Assembly (NCBI GenBank): GCA_003290165.1 | Contig: QNQO01010675.1 | Location: 80,047-144,046, forward strand | Direction of reading: 5' to 3' | Source: Berberis thunbergii | Lineage: Eukaryota > Streptophyta > Magnoliopsida > Ranunculales > Berberidaceae | DNA: 64,000 nt | Position numbers and translations under genes: made by a program | Part shown: piece after piece, positions 37,261 to 47,506 of the stretch | Layout: the number at the start of each line of letters is the position of its first letter | How positions within the stretch are numbered: the first letter of the stretch is position 1 | Notes under the pieces: model-generated | Told to the model about the DNA's origin: nothing | Seen by the model: only the letters and a program-made list of their open reading frames with translations | Databases searched by the model: none

Positions 37261-38504
37261 AAGGTTACCCTTAGTGAGAAACATTTTTTTCGTTTTGAAT
37301 TTGGATTTCTCCATTATGCATATTTATTGGTGGTGTGAGAAATAAAAAAAAAAAAAACTCAATGGTGGTGTGGTGTTGTCGTTGCCTTAGTGAAGTAACA
37401 ATATAAGGATCTAATACTATGTACATAGTATCTTAGTTATCAGCAAGGATTGATTTTAAAAAATATTTCGATGTTTAAAGAAAAAACGTAAAATTTTTGA
37501 GGATACATGAAATATTTATAATGAATTTCGATGGTATATTAAATATGTAAAACAAAAGACGCAAGTAAATAACTGTATTAAACACATTTAATGAAATCAA
37601 AATACTTATAATTAGAAAATCAGGGGGTAGTTTCAAAAATCAATATATAAGTAGAAGAAGTGATAATTAGAAAATTATGGGGTGGTTTCAATAAATAGTC
37701 AGAATAAATAATAATTAAAAAACTAAGAATTTACGAAAAAAATCCTCTTTTTAGTAGTTGGTTTTTGTATTTATACGAAAAAACGAAATTTACCAAAAAA
37801 ACCCCGAAATTTTCGAAAATTAAAAAAAAAAACCCTCGAAAAATTTTAACTTTTTATTTCGCCCTTTTTCTTTTCGTAATTTAAAAAAAATGGAATTTTC
37901 GACGTAATTTTTGTTTGAATGTGCATTAAGATACTCGTCTCATTTCTTCTTCTTTTCATTTCCTTGAAAATATTTATGATGTGAAATTGATTAGAAGTAC
38001 TATATATATATATATATATCTTTTAGCATTTGTATTGATCATTAGTTTTATTGGAAAAATCTTTAAAAATGCATTTTAATGAAATCGGTTTTACCAAAAT
38101 TTGACAACCAAGTAAATAGTTATGACGATCTTAATTTTGAGAAAAAATACACCCTGCCACATGACATTTTATCATTTTTTTTCTTTGTCATTTTACATGT
38201 TTTATAATTACAAATATGTCGGTATAGAAAATGAATCTCAACATCTTCCGAAACTTTCAATCATAGTTATTTTTTATTTTCAATAGTTATCTTTTATCTT
38301 CAACTTCTTATGAATAGTTAAACACCTAACTGATCTGTAAGATAGATAATTTCACGGTATTTGTGTCCTCATGACCCCATAATTCTTGATGTCCTTGTAG
38401 CTCATTGTTATTGCAATACTAGTTTCTAATAAACTAACATTTTTCTATGAAAGTATTGATCAGAGACTGCATTGGTTGGGGCCTTCTTTATACTGAATGC
38501 TATA
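37261..38504. other. AT-rich intergenic DNA
   Basis: No coding signal. Holds an (AT)n run near 38,001-38,020 and A/C-rich low-complexity DNA at 37,780-37,850. Confidence 0.5.
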
Positions 38505-38805
38505 GTGATAATCTCTAATGCACCGACTCTCCGAAAATCCCTGTATCGCGTGTCAAATATGTGTCGGACATGGATACGCGCTCAACACGCGCCTGACACG
38601 TATTTGACACATGGTCAATGGTCAAAATTCGTTGACAGACCTCGACACGGCGCGGACACGGTCCAGACACGGGGTATATAATCCTCAGCTTAGCTCCTCT
38701 TCGATTCAAAGCAAACCCTAAAAAAAAATCGACAGAGAGAGATCGGCAGAGGGATCGGTTGAGAGATCAATCGACAGAGAGAGAGGGGGATAGATCAACG
38801 GAAGG

Positions 38806-38818
38806 ATGTCGTCCTCAG
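38806..38818 (+). pseudogene. Possible captured first exon (MSSS)
   Basis: Following a leader with aaaccctaa and gacagagagagag, ATG TCG TCC TCA G is followed by gtacct, a plausible donor site. No later exon is recognised. It lies inside the 1,845-bp element, so it may be a captured gene start. Confidence 0.25.
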
Positions 38819-38989
38819 GTACCTTCTGTTTGTTTGTTTTTTTTTTCTTCTGCGATTTCTGCTCTCAGTGTTCACCTTGAATGCTTTTTCTTCGACCTTT
38901 GGTTCATCTCAGTGTCTTGTTTCCTGTGAGCTTCTTGCCTGGTTTAATGAGATGTGGTTGTATGATAAGATGCATGAGGAAACTATAAC

Positions 38990-39913
38990 TAGGGGTGGGC
39001 ACGGGACGGGATGGGACGAGATATACCCATCCCTATCCCATCCCGTTCATACGGGATCGGGACGGGATGAGATCAACGTGCTAATCTGGAGAATTGTATA
39101 ATCGAATTGATAGTTAAGCAATTAGGTTCAATCTGAACATCAAATTGCTACAAAGTTTTTTCATTCTTATTTTATGCGGCATCTTTATTGAAAATGCTTA
39201 AAGTACAGTTGATTGATTTATAAAATGATTAAGGAATAAAATATTCTAGTTTTATGTGCAATAGTCACATAATTGTGTTGTTGCAATCATGCATTCGAAT
39301 CAAACAATGTTCATTGAAAAAATTCAAAACAAAATCAATTGATTAACTTGACTGAATTGGGCAGACAATCAATAGAGCGAAACTGTCATTGAACTGGGTG
39401 GGTTTAGAGCAGACTCCAACACCCAAACAAATTGGCCCAACTTGTATCAGGAAATGTGGGTTATCTTTCATGCTGTACAATGCTAAACTCACGAATTTGA
39501 GGCAATTTTCTCGCTATTTTCTATACGTTTTGCACACTATCCAGCATGCATCTTCGTATGAAAATCCAGTTCAAAGTTGTTCATTGATGCACCAATATAT
39601 AATGTGAATAATGGACAGGGTGAATAATGGCCCCAGTGTGCACATCATGAACAGAAGTAACAACATACACCATAACAATTTGTAACAACATACACCATGA
39701 AATAATTAAATAAAAATACTAATAATTAATATTAATAAATTAGTTCGGGACGGGACGAGATTGGCGGGATTGAAAATCTTCATCCAATCCCATCCCATTC
39801 TAGATCGGGACGGGACGGGATCAGGATGAAATTATTCAATCCCATTAAGACCCGGAAAAATCGGGACGGGATCGGGACGGGAACGGGATCGTGGGATGGA
39901 ATGCCCACCCCTA
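38990..39913. mobile_element. 924-bp non-autonomous hAT element
   Basis: Perfect 12-bp TIRs TAGGGGTGGGCA / TGCCCACCCCTA with a perfect 8-bp duplication actataac (38,982-38,989 and 39,914-39,921). Subterminal cgggacgggat repeats are inverted between the two ends. TIR and duplication length match the hAT superfamily. No transposase frame; non-autonomous. Nested in the 1,845-bp element. Confidence 0.92.
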
Positions 39914-41811
39914 ACTATAACAAGTTCTATAGAGCTATTCTTGCTGATACACTGAGGTTTTCTTGGAGTTCTTGTGAGATTTTAAACAAGAGAACTGGAT
40001 TTAAGAGACTGGAAATTTCTGACTCTTGTATTGTGATTTCATGACTAGTGAATTTGGTGTCGTTCTGTTGAAGCAGGGCAACTTTGCTTATTTGTAAAAT
40101 AAATCCAAATGTTTCTCCATCAACTTTTGATGACTAGTGCTTGTGCAATATATTTTTCCATTGGTTTTATGATATTAGGCAACATGTTTGAATTGTTTAA
40201 TAGTATTATTTATGATTTTATGTTTACGAGTACAAAAAAATATATTAAAAAAATAAGTTTGACCGTGTTGCCGAGTCCTATTTTTTTGAAAATTGCCGAG
40301 TCACCGTGTCGTATCCGTGTCCGACACGACACGCATATCTGTGTTCGTGCATCATTGGTGATAATTTGAGCTTATAGAGTTTTATTCTCTATGTTATGAA
40401 GGTGAAATCCCTTAAACATCTTGTCCTTGACAACAAAGTGTTTAGTAGAATGGAACCTCCCATAAACAGAGTAAGAAATTTTATTATGCATTCAGGAAAG
40501 TTATGTTTAACGTAATAACTATTTATCCATTGTGATTTCTTTTGTTTGGTGTTCATATTGGTCAGGAAAACCAAGATTTGGTCAGGGGTGATCTTTTGAT
40601 AAAGGATGCCCTCACCATCAAAGCAAACTGGTCATGTGCACTATTTATTGATCTGGGTTCCAGTAGTGTCTATACATTTTTGAGGCAGAACTCTTCTTTT
40701 TAATGATTTACCTGTAACATGAACTATTACTGTAAAAATTGATGTTATAACAATTAAAATCCTGAAACAATGTGGTGTTAATGAGACTAGTATGTTTGCC
40801 TGAAGTTCACGGTTTAACACACTTTTGAACACATTGCCAGTATACTGAGTTGTAGTCTCTTAAATTTGTTGAAGTCCTAACTACAATTGCCAGTAACTTG
40901 GGACAATTACTACTGATACCTGCTTTCAACATGAGCCAACCCTGACAGGACTCGGTCTTAAAAGAAATACACCCTCACATGGATTAATATATCTGTTGCA
41001 CCGTATCTACCATTTTGAATAGCAAAATTCAGCTACAGACGATGAAAACGAGTGAGCCATCACACCTTTCACATAATGAAGGCATCATGGATGCTAACAA
41101 AAGTTTAAAAAAAACAAAAAAAAAACAAATAAGAAATGCGCTTAAGTGATTTGCAAATGCACTGTAGGCTTAGCTTAGATGCAAAAGAGGTTAGTGTACA
41201 ACTTCAAAAGAGGAGGGACAAAAAGTGCAAAAACAAGGCTAAAAAAGGCTGGCTAGAATTACTCGAACTTTGATAGTCATTGGATGCAATACTAGACAAA
41301 TCCTTGGATAGAATGCATGTAAGTAAGATTTGCAAATGTAATAACTTCACAGTTGATGAAATTTTGCATTTAAAACATTGCATTTATTACTACATCCAAA
41401 CGGATGCAATGTGAGAGTGGTTTGCAAATGTATTGTAGGCTTTCAGGCTTTGAGAATATTTTTCCTTATTTGGTATTAGAGGTTTGCTATATGTGGAGGT
41501 TTTAGGGTAAAAATAATAATAAGGTATTTTCAATTTTTTGGCATTGCATTCATTTTAGTGAATTATGTGTATCATACTGTATCCAAGCGAATAGTGTAGA
41601 TGCACTCGACATGTTAAACAGCTAATGTATTTTTTTTTGTTTGGAATTTTCCTTTTTTTGGGATTTTATGGTTGAGAGGGAAAAATAGTGTTAATGCATT
41701 TCAATTTTTTGAGCAACGCATCCAATATATTGAAGTTTTTATATCCTTATGCATCCAATCGGATCCAGAACCACTTGTCGTTCCACAAGCATTCTAGCCT
41801 TTGGAGATATC

Positions 41812-41815
41812 TTTT

Positions 41816-41846
<31 letters not shown>
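41812..41846. repeat. T14-G21 homopolymer
   Basis: Fourteen T followed directly by twenty-one G. Length is likely uncertain from sequencing, and any frame across it is meaningless. Confidence 0.9.
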
Positions 41847-41850
<4 letters not shown>

Positions 41851-42247
41851 CTAATAAGCTAACATTTCCATTTTTTTTCCCTAAGCAATGCATTCAATTC
41901 AGTTTATTTTTGTACCATACTTCATCTAAGTAGATGTGGTACATTAGATCGGATGTATTTTTATATCCTAAGAATATGGGTATAATCCTTTACTAAAATA
42001 TAACAAGTGTAGTGTATATTCATGCATGTTAAACAATGCATCTAAGACAATAAGGGTAAATATGTTATCAAAGTGTGTCCGATAATGCTGAACAATGCAT
42101 TCCAAAATAAGGGAGAGAGATGATTGTATGTTTGGTTTGTGGGAGATGAGATAAATATATTGAAGAGAAGAGGGCTTGGTGTGGTGAAGGGTTTCTAGAG
42201 TCATAAAAGTTGGTCAACATGTCAAACGTCTTTAATAGAAGAGCCTT

Positions 42248-42364
42248 ACTAGAGAGTCAGGCCGATAGCGCCAGGCTTGCATCACCATCTATCATCCTAG
42301 AGATGTTGAAAATGGGTCCATCTTTAGGATGATGGATGGTGATGGGTCGGCCCGACTCTCTAGA
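42248..42364. repeat. Foldback repeat 1
   Basis: actagagagtcaggcc pairs with ggcccgactctctaga, and catcaccatctatcatccta (42,280-42,299) with taggatgatggatggtgatg (42,325-42,344), leaving a ~25-base loop. Confidence 0.75.
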
Positions 42365-42402
42365 ATCAGGGTTACTAGAAACAAATTAGGTGCCCCAATT
42401 CT

Positions 42403-42540
42403 AAGCAGCCAGTTTCATGCTAGGCCTGGTTGTTTTTACAATTTTACCCCCTCCTTTTGTGGTTGTGTTTTAAAGATGAGGGGTAAAATTGTAAAAAAAG
42501 TCAGGCTTGGCATGAAACTGGTTGTTCGGCTTGGCTGCCT
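42403..42540. repeat. Foldback repeat 2
   Basis: gccagtttcatgctaggcct..tttttacaattttacccc (left, to ~42,450) pairs with ggggtaaaattgtaaaaaaa..ggcttggcatgaaactggtt (right), loop about 30 bp. It starts 38 bp after foldback 1. Confidence 0.8.
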
Positions 42541-43127
42541 AGACTTATTCAATTAGATGAATGTTCCTTTTTCATTCATTGTGCTGACGTGGAAAACTCT
42601 AATGACAAGAAATTAGTTTGCTTGACCTAGAGAACTATTTTATACAGTAATTTGCTCTTCAACCCCAATTTCCAATAAGGACTTGAAAAGTTTCATTTTC
42701 TTAGGAGATTAAGCTTTCAGTTTGGCAAGGAACAATCGATAAAGAGAAATAGGTTGAGATGCTTCGAAATGGTTGACATAATTATTTCAAGTATTTGGGT
42801 AATGTTTAATGGATGAAGGCGACGAGAGGGAAAGATGGGGGTGGAGTGGGTGAACAAAAAACAACTTGTATAGTTCGAGAATGGAAGAAAAAGGTGATGC
42901 AACATAATAGGCGACGATGAAACCAAGGTGGTGGGACTGAGTGGAAATGGTGGATGAAAATGTCATTTGTGATGCACCAGCCATGCGTATACACTGATTT
43001 TTTTTTTTTTTGTCTATTTGTTTTAGTAATGCGGGAGATCACTAGCACACCGTGGTCAAATATCATTACTTTATCAGTAGTAGTTGTCGACACGCTCTAC
43101 GTGTGCAAATATATTTGTTTTATTTTA

Positions 43128-44878
43128 GAATAATTTGCACTTTGCCCCCTATTATAAATAGCTAATTAATAAGTAGACTCATTATTAATTGGTATTGCAC
43201 TTTTTCCTCAAGACTAACACGTGCATTGACCGTGTGTTTTCAAAATATCAGTATTTAGATAACCAAAATACCCTTTAAGAACATATGGCTAAGACTAAAT
43301 GTTTTATCCTAAAAAGTTAATCTCGAAAAAAATCAAAGGGTTCAATTAAAATGAAAAGCGTACTCGAAGAGAATCTAACAGTTAAAATAAACACATATTT
43401 CTTCATCTTCTTCTCCAACCCATTCATCTCCCCCTTCTCATTTTTTACTGCTAATTGATTCCCCACCACCACTCGTCGTCTCCATGTTTCCCGCCTCCCA
43501 CTTCTTTCTCATTGTTTCAGCTCCACCCTTGCCTCCACCGACACCGTCGATGACACCGCCTGCCTCCCTCTCTTTCTCGTTCTCGCTCAATCCCCTCCCC
43601 CTCCCTATTTCACTTGCGACAGGGCCGCCTGTCCCCTCAATCGCCCCTCTCCTTTTCTCTATTTCATTCATGACAACGATGCCTCTCCCCCTACTGGTCT
43701 TCCTCTTCCACTATCTGTTTCTCACCCTTCCCTTTCCTTTTCTCTGTTAGAAGAGACTCATAAGTTGGAGAAGTGTGTGCAAGCACTGATTGAATTGTCT
43801 GATGCATTAGGGTTTCCGGTGGAGGAAGAAGGACATGTTGTTGAATTGGAAGAGATTTGTAAGAGGATGGAAGAAGGATTGTGCCATTTTCAGTGCCAAG
43901 TTAGAGAGGTGTTTCATAGGATTGTTAGGAGCAGGGCAGAGATTTTCGAGTTATTGGATCAAACTGGTAAATCTCCATCACTAGTATTTGTAACAGAAAA
44001 ATTGTGTTCTATTGGAGTCGACATTCTTGTGAATGTGACAAAGATTTGTGAATGCAATGACGAATGTGGGAGAATTTGTGCCATTTCAAAGAGTATTATC
44101 AACCTCAAAAATTGGCTACTTGAGGTTGCTGCATTGTGAGTGACACAATGAATATGGCAGGTGCTAACAAATGTAGAAATACTTAGAACTTCTCTACTGA
44201 ATGCCTGAGCTCTAATGAATATACGCTCATTGAATTACTACGTATTGCAGTAAGATGTTTCCAAACTATCATGTTCCGATGCAGTGACTATTTTGTAAAT
44301 CAATATCAAAATGGCATGTAAAAGAGAAAAGGAGAGAGGGCGGGTAAAGAGATAGGCGACTCTGTCTCAGGTGAAATAGGGAGGGGGAGGGGATTGAGCG
44401 AGAGAGAAGGGAGGCAGGCGTGGGGAAGGGCGGTGCCGTCGATGATGTTGGTGGAGGCGAGGGTGGTGATGAAGCAATGAGAAAGAAAAGGGAGGCCGAA
44501 AACATGGAGGCGGCAAATACGGGTGGTGGTGGGAATTCAATTAGCAGTGAGGTTGGAGGAAGGGGAGATGAATGGGTTGGGAATGAAGATAAAGAGAAAT
44601 GAGCTTTTTTAACAGTTAGATTCTCCTCTAGATACACTTTCGTTTTAATTAAATCCATTTGATTTTATTCGAAATGAACTCTTTAAGATACAAAATATTC
44701 AATTTCAGCCTTAAGTTCTTAAATGGTATTTTGGTCATCTAAATATGAATATTTTGAAAACACACGGTCAAGGCATGTTGATTGCTAGTCTTGAAGGCAA
44801 AGTGCATTGCAGTATCGATTAATGACTGGTCTACTTATTAATTAACTATTTATAATAGGGACAAACTGCAAATTACCC
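43128..44878. mobile_element. Long-TIR Mutator-like element 1 (1,751 bp)
   Basis: Perfect 9-bp duplication tttatttta (43,119-43,127 and 44,879-44,887). TIRs are unusually long: 43,128-~43,660 is the diverged inverse of ~44,316-44,878, with end GAATAATTTGCACTTTGCC (left) / GGGTAATTTGCAGTTTGTCC (right, inward). Nine-base duplications and long TIRs are Mutator (MULE) traits. Central ~650 bp are not in the sibling at 45,184-46,799 and carry an open frame. No transposase. Confidence 0.85.
43459..44139 (+). CDS. 226-codon open frame carried by Mutator-like element
   Basis: An uninterrupted frame runs from after the stop at 43,454-43,456 to TGA at 44,137-44,139. It has no ATG in its first half; the first ATG is internal (RMEEG). 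Its first ~95 codons lie in the left TIR and are Pro/Ser/Leu-rich. From about 43,747 composition becomes protein-like: LLEETHKLEKCVQALIELSD, EEICKRMEEGLCHFQCQVRE, HRIVRSRAEIFELLDQ, then a Cys-containing VTKICECNDECGRICAISK and NLKNWLLEVAAL. I do not recognise the family. Most likely a host gene exon captured by the element (Pack-MULE), with the frame kept by chance or by recency. Confidence 0.45.
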   Translation, partial: FPTTTRRLHVSRLPLLSHCFSSTLASTDTVDDTACLPLFLVLAQSPPPPYFTCDRAACPLNRPSPFLYFIHDNDASPPTGLPLPLSVSHPSLSFSLLEETHKLEKCVQALIELSDALGFPVEEEGHVVELEEICKRMEEGLCHFQCQVREVFHRIVRSRAEIFELLDQTGKSPSLVFVTEKLCSIGVDILVNVTKICECNDECGRICAISKSIINLKNWLLEVAAL

Positions 44879-45183
44879 TTTATTTTATTACAACAATTCA
44901 AAACTAAGAAAAAAATTATTATTGAATTTCTAACAAAATAATTATATATAATTTTAAGGGCCTATGTACAGCTTATAAATAAATAAGGGGCTTCAAATAA
45001 ATTATATTAGGGACATAAGTATAATTAATTTATGTTTGAAGATGGCTAGTTTTTATTGTAAAAGTATAAAATGTGGAGGGCAAAATTGAAAATTCAAAAA
45101 TTAGATGTAAGGCATTTTTATAATTTTTAGATAATTGAAGGACTTCAAATATATTATATTAGAGGCTTAGGTATTATTAATAA

Positions 45184-46799
45184 GGGTAATTTGCACTTTG
45201 CCCCCTATTATATATAGCTAATTAATAAGTAAACCAATCGTTAGTCACTATTACAATTACCCCATTGACTTGCGTTCAATGTCCATTGACTGTCAATTTT
45301 CAAAATAGATTATCAAAAAGCCCCTTAGAAATCAAAGACTGAGATTGAATCTTTCGTATCTCGAACATCTCATCTCGAGAAAATTCTAAGGCCCAACGGA
45401 AATCGTAATCGTATCTCGATGAAAATTCAACAATTGATTTATAAAAAAAAGCTTTCATCTTAAACACCTCATCTCGAAAAAAATCTAACGATCCAAATTT
45501 AATAGTACACACATTTCTAGGTAAATTTAACGGTCCAAATTTAATTATGCATACATCTTAAGAAAAATATGACTGTCTAGCACATATCTCGAGGCAAATA
45601 TGACGGTACAACACGCGCCTCGAGAAAATCTGAAGGATCGAATTTATTCATGCACGCATCTAGAGGAAATTTTGACAACTCATATTTATTCGTACGCACA
45701 TCTCGAGAATTTTGACCGTTCAACACACATCTCGAATAAATCCACCGACTCAGAATTATTCGTGCATGCATCTTGAGGAAATCTGACGTCTGAATAAATT
45801 TTAATATAATTATGCCCTTAACCCCATAAAATAAATTATTGGCAATAACTTAACCCCATAAAATAAATTTGAATTTAGTTTTGCCCCCTGAAACATAACA
45901 GACCTGAGAAATGATCAATAAAATTTTGATTATCTTCAACTTCCCTCCTATTCCTCCCCTTCTTCCTCCTCTATCTCGCAGCCTCGCTACCACCTCCCCT
46001 TCATCCTCCCTCTTCTTCCTCATTCCTACACTTCCTCTTTCATCCTTCTTCCTCCACTTATTATTTCCTCCTCTGTTTCACAACCCTTATGATAAATTTA
46101 GGGTTTCATTCATCATTCTTCTTTCCCATTCCTTCTCTTCCCCTTCATCTCTCAGGTCTAATGTTTCAGGGGGCAAAAGTAAATTAAAATTTATTTAGAT
46201 GCCAGATTTTCTCGAAATGCGTGCACAAATAAATATGAACAAGTAGATTTTCTCGAGGTGTGTGCTAGAACGTTAGTTTCTCGAGATGCGTGTAAGGATA
46301 AATTTAAGTCGCCAGATTCCCCTCGAGACGCGTGTACGAATAAATTCGAGATGTCAATTTTTTCTTGAGATGCATGCTGGACTGTCAGATTTTTCGCAAG
46401 ATGCGTGTTGGACCATATGATTTCATCGAGATGCATGCATAATAAAATTGGGACCGTTAGATTCACCTAGAGATGTGTGTACTAATAAATTTGGACCGTT
46501 AGATTTCCTCGAGATAAGTTGTTTAAGATGAATGATTTTTTTAAATCAACTGCTGGATTTTTCTCGAGATACAATTATGATTTCAGTTGGGCCTTAGGAT
46601 TTTTCTCGAGATGAAATGTCGAGATACGAAAGATTCAATTTCAGCTTTTGATTTATGAGGGGCATTTTGATAATCTGCTTTGAAAATTGACGGTCAATAG
46701 GCGTTGACTGCTAGTCAAGAGGGGTAATTGTAATAGTGGTTAATGATGAGTCTACTTATTCATTAACTATGTATAATAGGGGCAAAATGCAAATTATCC
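45184..46799. mobile_element. Long-TIR Mutator-like element 2 (1,616 bp)
   Basis: Same terminal sequence as element 1 (GGGTAATTTGCACTTTGCCC) and same subterminal gctaattaataagta block. Flanks tattaataa (45,175-45,183) and ttttaataa (46,800-46,808), a 9-bp duplication with one mismatch. TIRs of about 600 bp (45,184-~45,790 and ~46,195-46,799) contain many ctcgagaa/ttctcgag motifs. An inner inverted pair (tagttttgccccctgaaaca near 45,877-45,896 and tgtttcagggggcaaaagta near 46,162-46,181) frames a C/T-rich core (45,910-46,150). No transposase. Confidence 0.85.
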
Positions 46800-47018
46800 T
46801 TTTAATAAAGGTTTACAGGGACTGATTTTGATTGTAAATAGTCTAAATTTTTTGGTGGGTAAATGGTAAAAATATGTAATAATATTGTTCATTTGAATGA
46901 CATAAACACTCTTATTCACTTTTTTTTTTTTTTTTTGAAATACCATAGATTTGGAAGGGCAAAATTGGAAAGAAAAATTAAGTTGATGAAAAATTTCTGT
47001 TCCTCCATGGTTCATTTA

Positions 47019-47213
47019 GGGTTTGTTTGGTTGCACGAAATAGACATGAAAATCAAAACTATTTCAATGAATTTGATTCCGAAACATCCCCTGGGACTTG
47101 GATTCTCATGAGTAGTGAGAAAACGTCTCATGCAGAACAACCAATGAGTAAAATCGAATTCACGGAAATGGTTTTAGTTTTCATGTCTATTTTTGGGGCA
47201 ACCAAATAGACTC
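47019..47213. mobile_element. 195-bp PIF/Harbinger-like MITE
   Basis: Ends gggtttgtttggttgc / gcaaccaaatagactc are inverted repeats extending inward through agacatgaaaat / ttttcatgtcta. Flanked by TTA on both sides (47,016-47,018; 47,214-47,216), the duplication used by PIF/Harbinger elements. Confidence 0.75.
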
Positions 47214-47506
47214 TTAAGGGAGAATATTGTGTTTTTTCCTCCAATGTTCATTTATGCGAAATCATGTTGATTACATTTTAATGTTCTTCCACTTTTTTTT
47301 TTTTTTTTTTAACCCTTTAACAGATATTGTTGAATTCAAAGGCCTCCAGTATGATCTCTATGAAAGTATCTTTTAAAGTGTTATCAAGTAAGAAATTAAA
47401 AAAACTAGGAAGATTCTTTTTGTGTAAATTAATTTGAAGTATGGTGGACTGGTGGAGTGATCAGTGAAGACGGTGAAGATCCGCGGTTCTTTGTGCTAGA
47501 AACATA

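Larger units (their letters stand above)
38513..40357. mobile_element. 1,845-bp element with 8-bp target duplication
   Basis: Perfect duplication gtgataat at 38,505-38,512 and 40,358-40,365. Ends are imperfect inverted repeats (ctctaatgcaccgac; right end read inward caatgatgcacgaac) with subterminal GTGTCGGACA / GTGTCCGACACG motifs, also seen alone at 16,726-16,858. The 8-bp duplication suggests the hAT superfamily. Inside are a 5'-leader-like stretch (aaaccctaa, purine-rich gagagag) and an ATG, and a second element (38,990-39,913). No transposase. Confidence 0.7.
40366..43118. other. Intergenic DNA with hairpins and homopolymers
   Basis: No gene recognised. Recurrent phrases such as gatttgcaaatg.antgtaggctt (41,150, 41,430) and gcattcattttagtgaatt / gcattcaattcagttt (41,540, 41,890) suggest old small repeats. 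Listed separately: the T/G homopolymer and two adjacent hairpins. Confidence 0.4.

Noticed and set aside
41688..41933. Frame with a poly-Gly run
   Set aside because: The Gly run is the G21 homopolymer; not a protein feature.
43484..43750. 88-codon Pro/Ser-rich frame in the MULE TIR
   Set aside because: Composition driven by C/T-rich TIR; the overlapping 43,459-44,139 frame is the better candidate. The equivalent frame at 44,269-44,658 (minus strand) is the other TIR.
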